The notes under the pieces are model-generated. The model saw only the letters and a list, made by a program, of their open reading frames with translations. It had not been told where the DNA came from and did not search any database. Positions 35,350 to 42,135 of a stretch of DNA of 64,000 nt are shown here, one piece after another. The stretch is from Tabrizicola aquatica (GTDB lineage: Bacteria > Pseudomonadota > Alphaproteobacteria > Rhodobacterales > Rhodobacteraceae). Where the stretch lies: assembly GCF_002900975.1 (NCBI RefSeq), contig NZ_PJON01000005.1, positions 1 through 64,000 of the forward strand. The letters run 5' to 3'. Numbering within the stretch: the first letter of the stretch is position 1; every line of letters begins with the position of its first letter. The position numbers and the translations under genes are program-made.

Positions 35350-35540
35350 GCCCGCACCTGGCAGCCCTCACACACCACCGCGCCGCGGGCGCCTGTGGCG
35401 CGGGCTTCGGCCTCACCCGTGACCCGCGCGCGAAGGGCCTCGCGCTCAAGGCCCATGTCGGCCAGAAGCCGATCATCCAGCCCAGATAGCTGGACCAACG
35501 CGCCTTCGGTCGCCCACCACTCTTTCAGTTTGCTCCACAT
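35346..35540 (-). CDS. DUF1127-like small protein with a C-terminal CxxC
   Basis: A 64-residue protein starting MWSKLKEWW after GGAGGCAATC. The central LSGLDDRLLADMGLEREAL matches the DUF1127/YjiS pattern of short regulatory or RNA-associated proteins. It differs by an extra C-terminal part ending VVCEGCQVRA, whose Cys57 and Cys60 could bind metal. The stop codon overlaps that of the convergent upstream gene by two bases. It diverges from a LysR gene 94 bases away and may be its target. Confidence 0.65.
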   Translation of the reverse strand: MWSKLKEWWATEGALVQLSGLDDRLLADMGLEREALRARVTGEAEARATGARGAVVCEGCQVRA

Positions 35541-35590
35541 GATTGCCTCCTTCTTTCGCTGTCCCCTTTTGCCACGCCAGGCTTTCTGCG

Positions 35591-35605
35591 ATAATCGGAC
35601 ATTAT
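35591..35605. promoter_or_regulatory. LysR-type binding motif between the DUF1127-like gene and lysR
   Basis: ATAATCGGACATTAT is a perfect ATAAT-N5-ATTAT inverted repeat containing T-N11-A, the usual LysR recognition pattern. It lies 30 bases before the lysR start and 51 bases before the divergent gene. Confidence 0.55.
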
Positions 35606-35634
35606 ATGCACGGGCCATGAAGCAGGGCTAAGGA

Positions 35635-36534
35635 ATGCGGGGCAGCGATTACAGCGAACTTCGTGCCTTTGCCGCCGTGGTGCGGCACGGCAGCTTTGCC
35701 CGTGCGGCGCAGCATCTTGGGGTTTCGCCCTCGGCCCTGTCGCAGACCATCCGCGCGTTGGAGGATCGGCTGGGCCAGCGCCTCTTGAACCGCACGACGC
35801 GCAGCGTGGCCGCGACTGTGGCAGGGCAGGCTCTGGCCGAACGGCTGTTGCCGGTGCTGGACGATCTTCAGGGCGTGGTCGATGCGGCCTTTGCGGCGGC
35901 GGGCCAGGTCTCGGGCCCGCTGCGCCTGAACGTGGTGCGGGTGGCTGTGCCGCTCTTGGCGCAGCTTTTGCCCGGCTTCCTGACCCGACACCCGCGCGTG
36001 ACCGTGCAGGTCGAGGCCAGCGATGCGCTGGTCGATATCGTGGCCCAGGGCTATGACGCCGGCATCCGTCTGGCCGAGCGGCTGGAGGGCGACATGATCG
36101 CCGTGCCCTTTGGCGGCCCCCTGCGGATGGCGGTCGTCGCCGCGCCCGCCTATCTGGCAAGCCGGGACGCCCCCCGGCACCCCCGCGATCTGGAGGGACA
36201 CGACTGTCTGGTCTCGCTCGCGCCGTCCACCGGCACGCCTTACCGCTGGGAGTTGGAAAAGGACGGGGTAGAGTTGCGCATCCCCGTCACCGGCCGCCTG
36301 ATCGGGTCTGACCTGCGGCTGCGGTTGGCCGCCTGTCTGGCGGGTCTGGGGATCGGCTATTTCTTTGAAACCGAGGTCGAAGAGCAGATCGCGGCCGGCC
36401 GTCTGGTCCGGCTTCTGGACGATTGGACCCCGCCGTTCCCCGGTTGCTACCTGTACTATCCCAGCCGCCGGAACCAGTCGCCGCCGCTGGCGGCCTTCAT
36501 CGCGTTCCTGCGCGGCGACCCGTCCGAAAGGTAG
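35635..36534 (+). CDS. LysR-family transcriptional regulator
   Basis: A 299-residue regulator. The N-terminal winged helix-turn-helix is YSELRAFAAVVRHGSFARAAQHLGVSPSALSQTIRALEDRLGQRLLNRTTRSV (about 4-56), and the C-terminal periplasmic-binding-like effector domain contains VDIVAQGYDAGIRLAERLEGDMIAV and GSDLRLRLAACLAGLGIGYFFETEV, typical of the CrgA/DmlR branch. It has its own ribosome site (AAGGA) and a LysR-type palindrome upstream. The regulated genes are unknown; the divergent DUF1127-like gene is the nearest candidate. Confidence 0.92.
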   Translation: MRGSDYSELRAFAAVVRHGSFARAAQHLGVSPSALSQTIRALEDRLGQRLLNRTTRSVAATVAGQALAERLLPVLDDLQGVVDAAFAAAGQVSGPLRLNVVRVAVPLLAQLLPGFLTRHPRVTVQVEASDALVDIVAQGYDAGIRLAERLEGDMIAVPFGGPLRMAVVAAPAYLASRDAPRHPRDLEGHDCLVSLAPSTGTPYRWELEKDGVELRIPVTGRLIGSDLRLRLAACLAGLGIGYFFETEVEEQIAAGRLVRLLDDWTPPFPGCYLYYPSRRNQSPPLAAFIAFLRGDPSER

Positions 36535-36542
36535 GGCGCCCC

Positions 36543-37094
36543 TTATTCCAAGACCTGCCGCGCCTCTTCGGCCATCTCGGGCGTCAGCTCGGCCGGACGT
36601 GGCGGAAGGTCCGCCGCGCCGCGCTTGCCGTTGGTGTCGATGTCGTTCAGCAGCAGTCGCATTTCCTCGATTTCGGTCACTTGCGACTCGATGATCTTGT
36701 CCGCCAGTTCGCGCACGCGCGGGTCGCTGATGCTGGCCTTGCGGGCGTTGTTGATGGCGATGGAATGGTGCGGGATCATCGACCGCATGAAGGACTGGTC
36801 GTCTATCAGCGCCTGGCTGCGGTTGACAGCCAGAAGGGCGATGGCCCCCAGGATGCCGGCCGCCAGGACGATGACCTTGGTGGCAGTGCCCTTGTACATC
36901 GGCCACATGAAGCCCAGCATGATGACGACCATCACGCAGCCCATGACCAGCGAGGCAACCAGCCGGTTCACGCTGAAGTACACGTGGTCCCATTCGTAGA
37001 CGAGTTGATACATCAGGACGACCATGACGGCGGTCGAGGTCAGGATCATCGCGGCAAAGCGCCCCCAACCCATGCCCTGGTTCTGGTGGTCCAT
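36543..37094 (-). CDS. DUF305 membrane-anchored protein
   Basis: A 183-residue protein with three N-terminal membrane helices (FAAMILTSTAVMVVLMYQLVY, LVASLVMGCVMVVIMLGFMW, VIVLAAGILGAIALLAV) followed by a soluble DUF305 domain: MIPHHSIAINNARKASISDPRVRELADKIIESQVTEIEEMRLLLND. DUF305 is a ferritin-like four-helix fold found near copper genes; the HH pair may bind metal. The ATG at 37094 has AGGAGGGATC upstream. It converges on the LysR gene with 8 bases between stops and stands alone. Confidence 0.88.
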   Translation of the reverse strand: MDHQNQGMGWGRFAAMILTSTAVMVVLMYQLVYEWDHVYFSVNRLVASLVMGCVMVVIMLGFMWPMYKGTATKVIVLAAGILGAIALLAVNRSQALIDDQSFMRSMIPHHSIAINNARKASISDPRVRELADKIIESQVTEIEEMRLLLNDIDTNGKRGAADLPPRPAELTPEMAEEARQVLE

Positions 37095-37222
37095 GGCAGA
37101 TCCCTCCTGTGTGCAGCAGGGGGGCAACCCGGCAAGGGGGCGTCAGGTTCCCGGTCTGGCGGCGCGGGTTGGTTAACGATCTCCGAACGCCCACAGGCAA
37201 GAGGTTGATTTCATTGCCAGCG

Positions 37223-37251
37223 CCCCGGCTGTCCGGTGTGGACAGCCGGGG
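37223..37251 (-). terminator. Strong hairpin after leuA
   Basis: CCCCGGCTGTCC and GGACAGCCGGGG form a perfect 12-bp stem with a five-base loop, nine bases past the leuA stop. No long T-run follows on either strand. Confidence 0.7.
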
Positions 37252-37259
37252 GCCTTTGC

Positions 37260-38825
37260 CTATTCGCCGTGATAGGAGACGGTCTTCACATCCTCGCCCG
37301 GCGCGGTTTTCTGCCGGCGGATGATGAGGCGGTTCAGGGCGTTGATATAGGCCCTGGTCGAGGCGACGATCGTGTCGGTATCGGCCGACGAGCCGGTGAC
37401 GATCCGCCCGTCCTCCTCCAGCCGGACGCTGACCGTGGCCTGGGCGTCGGTCCCCTCGGTCACCGCATGGACCTGATAGACCTGCAGGCGGGCCTTGTGG
37501 GGGAAGAGCATCTTCACGCAGTTGAAGGCCGCATCGACAGGGCCGTCGCCGGTCGCGTCGATGTGGTGATCCTTGCCGTCGATGGTCAGGATCATGTCGG
37601 CCTCTTGCGGGCCTTCGGTGCCGCAGACGACGCGCAGCTTCTTCAGCTGGAGGAATTCGTAGGCGTCGTTGGTCTGCTCGTCGCTGACGAGCGCGATCAG
37701 GTCGTCGTCGTAGACTTCTTTCTTGCGGTCGGCCAGCGCCTTGAAGCGGACGAAAACGTCGTTCAGCTGGTTGTCGGCAAGGTCGAAGCCCAGTTCGTTC
37801 AGCTTGGCCCGCAAGGCGGCGCGGCCGGAGTGCTTGCCCAAGGGCAGCGAGGTGCCCGAGAGGCCGACATCTTCGGGGCGCATCACCTCGAACGTCTCGC
37901 GGTTCTTCAGCATGCCGTCCTGATGGATGCCGCTTTCATGCGCGAAGGCGTTCTTGCCGACGATGGCCTTGTTGAACTGGACGGCAAAGCCCGAGACGGT
38001 GGCGACGCGACGGGACAGGCCCATGATCTTGGTGGTGTCGATGCCGGTGCGGAAGGGCAGGATGTCGTTGCGGACCTTCATCGCCATCACGACCTCTTCC
38101 AGGGCCGTGTTCCCGGCGCGTTCGCCAAGGCCGTTGATCGTGCATTCGATCTGCCGGGCCCCGGCTTCGACGGCGGCGAGGGAGTTCGCCGTCGCCATGC
38201 CAAGGTCGTTGTGGCAGTGGGTGGCGAAGATGACCTGGTCGGCACCGGGGACGCGTTCCAGGAGCATGCGGATGATCTGGGCCGACTCCATCGGGTAGGT
38301 GTAGCCGACGGTATCGGGGATGTTGATCGTCGTCGCCCCGGCCTTGATCGCGATTTCCACGACGCGGCAGAGGTAGTCGTGTTCGGTCCGGGTCGCGTCC
38401 ATCGGAGACCACTGCACGTTGTCGCAGAGGTTGCGGGCGTGGGTGACCGTCTCGTGGATCCGCTCGGCCATCTGGTCCATGTCCAGGTTCGGGATCGCGC
38501 GGTGCAGGGGCGAGGTGCCGATGAAGGTGTGGATGCGGGGGGATTTCGCGTGGCGAACGGCCTCCCAGCAGCGGTCGATGTCCTTGAAGTTCGCGCGGGC
38601 GAGGCCGCAGATCGTGCTGTTCTTCGCGCGCTTCGCGATTTCCGACACGGCGGCGAAGTCGCCTTCCGAGGCGATGGGGAACCCCGCCTCGATGATGTCG
38701 ACGCCCATCTCGTCAAGGAGGCCGGCGATCTCCAGCTTTTCCTCATGGGTCATGGTGGCGCCGGGCGATTGTTCGCCGTCGCGGAGTGTCGTGTCGAAGA
38801 TGACGACGCGGTCTTGTTGGGTCAT
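37260..38825 (-). CDS. leuA: 2-isopropylmalate synthase
   Basis: A 521-residue enzyme joining acetyl-CoA and 2-ketoisovalerate, the first committed step of leucine synthesis. The TIM-barrel signature VVIFDTTLRDGEQSPGATM is at the N-terminus, the metal-site motif ATHCHNDLGMATANSLAAVEAGA near residue 200, and GKNAFAHESGIHQDGML marks the linker. The C-terminal allosteric domain (from about 390) binds leucine and contains DGPVDAAFNCVKMLFP and SADTDTIVASTRAYINALNRL. Feedback inhibition plus the upstream leader point to double control by leucine. Confidence 0.97.
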   Translation of the reverse strand: MTQQDRVVIFDTTLRDGEQSPGATMTHEEKLEIAGLLDEMGVDIIEAGFPIASEGDFAAVSEIAKRAKNSTICGLARANFKDIDRCWEAVRHAKSPRIHTFIGTSPLHRAIPNLDMDQMAERIHETVTHARNLCDNVQWSPMDATRTEHDYLCRVVEIAIKAGATTINIPDTVGYTYPMESAQIIRMLLERVPGADQVIFATHCHNDLGMATANSLAAVEAGARQIECTINGLGERAGNTALEEVVMAMKVRNDILPFRTGIDTTKIMGLSRRVATVSGFAVQFNKAIVGKNAFAHESGIHQDGMLKNRETFEVMRPEDVGLSGTSLPLGKHSGRAALRAKLNELGFDLADNQLNDVFVRFKALADRKKEVYDDDLIALVSDEQTNDAYEFLQLKKLRVVCGTEGPQEADMILTIDGKDHHIDATGDGPVDAAFNCVKMLFPHKARLQVYQVHAVTEGTDAQATVSVRLEEDGRIVTGSSADTDTIVASTRAYINALNRLIIRRQKTAPGEDVKTVSYHGE

Positions 38826-38872
38826 GGGTCTGGTCCTTTGGTCTTAGCTGCGGTGCGTCTGGGCGCTGGTCA

Positions 38873-38908
38873 CCTCTGAGCGGTCGCGCCCGGGGGCACG
38901 CTCAGAGG
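38873..38908 (-). promoter_or_regulatory. Attenuator-type hairpin in the leuA leader
   Basis: In the minus-strand transcript CCTCTGAGCG (38908-38899) pairs perfectly with CGCTCAGAGG (38882-38873), with a 16-base loop. The 5' arm contains the stop codon of the Leu-rich leader, so a ribosome reaching the stop would open the stem. An outer CTTAGC/GCTAAG pairing could extend it. No U-run follows, so the exact mechanism is open. Confidence 0.65.
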
Positions 38909-38988
38909 CGGCTAAGAAGGAGAAGGCCAAGGGGCAGCGCGAGGCTGGCGGCCCCGGCGGTGGAGTGGATGTGGCGTCCCTTGGTCAT
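38902..38988 (-). CDS. leuL: Leucine-rich leader peptide of leuA
   Basis: A 28-codon frame, ATG at 38988 to TGA at 38902, starting MTKGRHIHSTAG and ending LALPLGLLLLSRL, with eight leucine codons among the last thirteen (CTC, CTG, CTT). It lies 76 bases upstream of leuA on the same strand, and its stop codon is inside a perfect 10-bp stem. A TATAGT box ends 7 bases before the ATG, which would make the transcript leaderless, as reported for alphaproteobacterial trpL. Stalling at Leu codons would report leucyl-tRNA supply. No ribosome site is visible. Confidence 0.72.
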   Translation of the reverse strand: MTKGRHIHSTAGAASLALPLGLLLLSRL

Positions 38989-38995
38989 GGGCCGG

Positions 38996-39001
38996 ACTAT
39001 A
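38996..39001 (-). promoter_or_regulatory. Predicted -10 box of the leuL-leuA transcript
   Basis: TATAGT on the minus strand, seven bases before the leader ATG. The expected -35 position (39019-39024) reads CTTCCC, a weak match. Confidence 0.45.
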
Positions 39002-39045
39002 CGGCGGAATCGCCGGAAGGGAAGGGGGATTTTCTTGAGCGGGGT

Positions 39046-39086
39046 GCCGTCCTTGGGGGCATCGAGCCCCCGCGGACGGCGCTGCC
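39046..39086. repeat. Palindromic repeat E, copy 1
   Basis: Nested inverted repeat: GCCGTCC...GGACGGC enclosing GGGGGC-ATCGA-GCCCCC. A near-identical copy is at 48330. Confidence 0.75.
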
Positions 39087-39121
39087 GGGGGATGATCCTG
39101 CGGCGGTTGCGCGGGTTTTCG

Positions 39122-39160
39122 GTGCGGAGCCTCCGGCGGGGATATTTGCAGAAGAGAAAG
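39122..39160. repeat. Repeat C, degenerate copy (GGATATTTG type)
   Basis: GCGGAGCCTCCGGC followed by GGGGATATTTGCAGAAGAGAAAG, related to the copies at 6214, 49786 and 53140. It lies about 55 bases upstream of the SDR start. Confidence 0.5.
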
Positions 39161-39214
39161 CATGGGCGCGGGTCGGGCGGGCGCTATCTGTCGGGAAAAG
39201 CGAAGGAGCTGGTC

Positions 39215-39874
39215 TTGCGGGCATTGGTTGTGGGGGCGTCGGGCGGGATCGGCGCGGCCTTGGGTGCAGCCTTGCGGAGGCGGGGCGAGGTGGTGGGGCT
39301 GTCGCGGTCGGGCGATGGGCTGGACGTGACGGATGAGGCCTCGGTCGCGCGGGTCTTTGGGGCGCTGGAGGGGCCCTTCGATCTGGTGCTGGTGGCGACC
39401 GGGGCACTGGCGCCGGAGGGGCGGGGGCCGGAGAAATCGCTGCGGGCCTTGGATGCGGGGCAGTTGGCGGCGCAGTTCGCGCTGAACGCCGCAGGGCCGG
39501 CGCTGGTCCTGAAGCATGCGCTGCGGCTGATGCCGCGCGAGGGGCGATCGGTTTTTGCGGCACTTTCGGCGCGGGTGGGGTCAATCGGGGACAATGCGCT
39601 GGGGGGCTGGTATTCCTATCGCGCCTCGAAGGCGGCGCTGAACCAGTTGGTCCACACGGCGGCGATCGAGGTGGCGCGCAGTCACCGCGAGGCGATCTGC
39701 GTGACGCTGCATCCGGGCACGGTGGACACCGGCTTTGGCGCGGAGTTCCACAAGGGGCGCGAGACGGTGACGCCCGAGGCGGCGGCGGGCAATCTTTTGC
39801 GGGTGCTGGACGGGCTGACGGTGGCCGACACGGGCGGGTTCTTCGACTGGTCTGGGGCGCGGGTGCCGTGGTGA
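39215..39874 (+). CDS. SDR-family oxidoreductase (CsgA-like), TTG start
   Basis: A 219-residue short-chain dehydrogenase. ALVVGASGGIGAALGAALRRRGEVVGLSR gives the cofactor motif at the very N-terminus, ALSARVGSIGDNALGGWYSYRASKAALNQLV contains the Ser and the YxxxK pair, and VTLHPGTVDTGF follows. No ATG or GTG fits; the TTG at 39215 has AAGGAG exactly six bases upstream. The longer frame from 38960 crosses intergenic repeats. The stop overlaps the cryB start, so the two are coupled. Confidence 0.87.
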   Translation: MRALVVGASGGIGAALGAALRRRGEVVGLSRSGDGLDVTDEASVARVFGALEGPFDLVLVATGALAPEGRGPEKSLRALDAGQLAAQFALNAAGPALVLKHALRLMPREGRSVFAALSARVGSIGDNALGGWYSYRASKAALNQLVHTAAIEVARSHREAICVTLHPGTVDTGFGAEFHKGRETVTPEAAAGNLLRVLDGLTVADTGGFFDWSGARVPW

Positions 39875-41391
39875 GGCTGGTTCTTGTCCTTGGCGACCAG
39901 CTGACCCCCGACATCGCGGCGCTGAAAGCGGCAGACAAGGCGCGCGACGTGGTGGTCATGGCCGAGGTGATGGGCGAGGGGGCCAGCGTTCCGCACCATC
40001 CCCAGAAGATCGCGTTGATCCTGGCGGCGATGCGGAAATTCGCGGCCGGGCTGGAGGCCGAGGGCTGGCGGGTCGCCTATTCGCGGCTGGACGACCCCGG
40101 GAACGCGCAGACGATCCCGGGCGAATTGTTGCGGCGGGCCGCTGAGTTCGGCGCGTCGGAGGTGCTGGCCACCAAGCCGGGCGAGTGGCGGCTCTTGCGC
40201 GACCTGGAGGCATTGCCGGTGCCGGTGCGGGTGCTGGAGGATGACCGGTTCCTGTGTTCCGAGGCCGAGTTCGCCGCCTGGGCCGAGGGGCGCAAGCAGT
40301 TGCGGATGGAGTGGTTCTATCGCGAGATGCGGCGAAAGACCGGTCTCTTGATGGAGGGGGGCCAGCCCGTCGGCGGGCAGTGGAACTTCGACCACGACAA
40401 CCGCAAGCCTGCCAAGTCCGATCTGCTGCGGCCTCGGCCCCGCGATTTCGCGCCGGATGCGGTGGTGGAGGAAGTTCTGGCCCTGGTGGCGGCGCGGTTT
40501 GCCCATTTCGGGCGGTTGCGGCCGTTTCGCTGGGCGACGGATCGGGCGGGGGCGTTGGCGGCGCTGCGCGAGTTTGTCGAGGAGCGGTTGCCCCGGTTCG
40601 GCGAAGAGCAGGATGCGATGCTGGAGGGGGAGGGGTTCCTTTCCCATGCGGTGATCTCTCCGTATCTGAACATCGGGCTTCTGGGGCCTATGGAGGTTTG
40701 CCTTGCCGTGGAGGCGGCTTGGAAGGCGGGGCGGGTGCCGATCCAGGCAGCAGAGGGGTTCATCCGGCAGGTGATCGGCTGGCGGGAATATGTGCGGGGG
40801 ATCTGGGCGCTGAAGGGGCCGGCCTATCTGGAGGGGAACGCGCTGGGGCATTCCCGGGCGTTGCCAGGGGTGTATTGGGGCGCGGAGACGGGGATGGCCT
40901 GCATGAGGGCCGCCGTGGGGCAGACCCGGGACCTGGCCTATGCGCACCACATTCAGCGGTTGATGGTGACAGGGAACTTTGCGCTGCTGGCGGGGGCGGA
41001 CCCGGGGCAGGTGCATGAGTGGTATCTGTCGGTCTATGTCGATGCCTTCGAATGGGTGGAGGCGCCGAATACGCTGGGGATGAGCCAGTTCGCGGATGGG
41101 GGGCTTCTGGGGTCGAAGCCCTATGTCTCGAGCGGGGCCTATATCGACCGGATGTCGGACCATTGCGGGGCGTGCCGGTACCGGGTGAAGGAAAAGGTCG
41201 GGGACAGGGCCTGTCCGTTCAACCTGCTGTACTGGCACTTCCTGGACCGCCACCGGGATAGGTTCCGGGCGAACCCACGGATGGCGCAGATGTACCGGGT
41301 TTGGGACGCGATGGCCGAGGGGCACCGGAACGCGGTGCTGGCCGGGGCTGAGGCGGTGCTGGCGCGGTTGGAGGCGGGCGAGGTGGTGTAA
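39871..41391 (+). CDS. cryB: Iron-sulfur cryptochrome/photolyase CryB (FeS-BCP)
   Basis: A 506-residue flavoprotein of the iron-sulfur bacterial cryptochrome/photolyase group, which includes Rhodobacter CryB and Agrobacterium PhrB (repair of (6-4) photoproducts or light signalling). The start RLVLVLGDQLTPDIAAL is diagnostic, GGQWNFDHDNRKP follows, and the 4Fe-4S cysteines are visible as C344 (GMACMRA), C432 and C435 (HCGACRY) and C448 (RACPFN). Their spacing of 88, 3 and 13 equals that of PhrB. GTG at 39868 or 39871 can start it; 39871 gives the usual GTGA coupling with the SDR. Confidence 0.93.
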   Translation: MRLVLVLGDQLTPDIAALKAADKARDVVVMAEVMGEGASVPHHPQKIALILAAMRKFAAGLEAEGWRVAYSRLDDPGNAQTIPGELLRRAAEFGASEVLATKPGEWRLLRDLEALPVPVRVLEDDRFLCSEAEFAAWAEGRKQLRMEWFYREMRRKTGLLMEGGQPVGGQWNFDHDNRKPAKSDLLRPRPRDFAPDAVVEEVLALVAARFAHFGRLRPFRWATDRAGALAALREFVEERLPRFGEEQDAMLEGEGFLSHAVISPYLNIGLLGPMEVCLAVEAAWKAGRVPIQAAEGFIRQVIGWREYVRGIWALKGPAYLEGNALGHSRALPGVYWGAETGMACMRAAVGQTRDLAYAHHIQRLMVTGNFALLAGADPGQVHEWYLSVYVDAFEWVEAPNTLGMSQFADGGLLGSKPYVSSGAYIDRMSDHCGACRYRVKEKVGDRACPFNLLYWHFLDRHRDRFRANPRMAQMYRVWDAMAEGHRNAVLAGAEAVLARLEAGEVV

Positions 41392-41739
41392 GCGGGAGAG
41401 GTGGGCGGATCGCCCACCCTACGCCCGGATTGCCCGGTACGTCGTGGTCTTGGCTGCAGTCTGGTGCCCGCGTCCGGTGGCGGCGTCCTTGCGTCCGAGG
41501 CATGGACACAGGGAAGATAGGCGCCACCCCGCGACAGGGAGGTGGCCCGGCTGCGGGGGCGGGGATGACTGTTGGTGCGGTCGATCCAAGCGCGGACGTT
41601 CGGCCGTCTGTTCGCAGCCAATCTGCACCCCAAACCGAGGCTGGTAGCGACGCTTGGGCGGACATTTCCGTTCAGGCCCTGGTAAAGTGCGGGCCAGCCT
41701 CTCCGCCCGCGCGGGCGTAAGGTGGGCGATACGCCCACC
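41392..41739. other. Gene-free stretch between cryB and the ABM-like gene
   Basis: About 350 bases with repeat B copies at both ends (41399-41423 and 41717-41743). The middle contains short GC-rich frames on both strands without ribosome sites or family resemblance. I see no RNA gene or mobile element in it. Confidence 0.6.
41399..41423. repeat. Palindromic repeat B, copy 4 (degenerate)
   Basis: AGGTGGGCGGATCGCCCACC plus a CTACG flank, directly after the cryB stop; a shortened variant of the family. Confidence 0.7.
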
Positions 41740-41743
41740 TTAC
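41717..41743. repeat. Palindromic repeat B, copy 5
   Basis: GTAAGGTGGGCG-ATA-CGCCCACCTTAC, near-perfect. It supplies the TAA stop codon of the minus-strand ABM-like gene (41742-41740). Confidence 0.85.
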
Positions 41744-42135
41744 CGTTGGAAGCCCGCGACCGGGTGGCCGAGGCTGCGCAGGCGGGGGCGCAGGGTCAGG
41801 CGGTCGATCCAGTCCTGCATCTCGGCGGTCGGTTCGCAGGCAAGCAGCACCTCGTCCAGATCGGCGGCGGCGCGGAGGGCGGCCATCTCGGGCCAGGCCA
41901 TGGCGAGGTCGTGGTGGCCGATCCAGGCCGCGGCATCGGCATAGCGGACGACGGCCCAGGCGGTCGTCTGGTCGGAACAGTGGAACCGGTAGCTTAGCAC
42001 CCCCGGGTCCCCCTGGTCGCGCACCCGCGCCGCAAGGGCCGTCGCCGCCGAAGCGAACGCCTGCGCATCGCGCAGGCTATAGCGGTTGACGACGACGATC
42101 TCGGCCGAAGCGTCAGCCGCCGAAGCCTCAGCCAT
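41740..42135 (-). CDS. Small ABM-like protein coupled to nadE
   Basis: A 131-residue protein, tentatively an antibiotic-biosynthesis-monooxygenase-like ferredoxin-fold protein: EIVVVNRYSLRDAQAFASAATALAARVRDQGDPGVLSYRFHCSDQTTAWAVVRYADAAAWIGHHDLA resembles the ABM/EthD layout. Function unknown. The ATG at 42135 overlaps the nadE stop by 8 bases; a longer start at 42174 would lie within nadE and is less likely. The stop codon is part of a repeat B palindrome. Confidence 0.6.
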   Translation of the reverse strand: MAEASAADASAEIVVVNRYSLRDAQAFASAATALAARVRDQGDPGVLSYRFHCSDQTTAWAVVRYADAAAWIGHHDLAMAWPEMAALRAAADLDEVLLACEPTAEMQDWIDRLTLRPRLRSLGHPVAGFQR

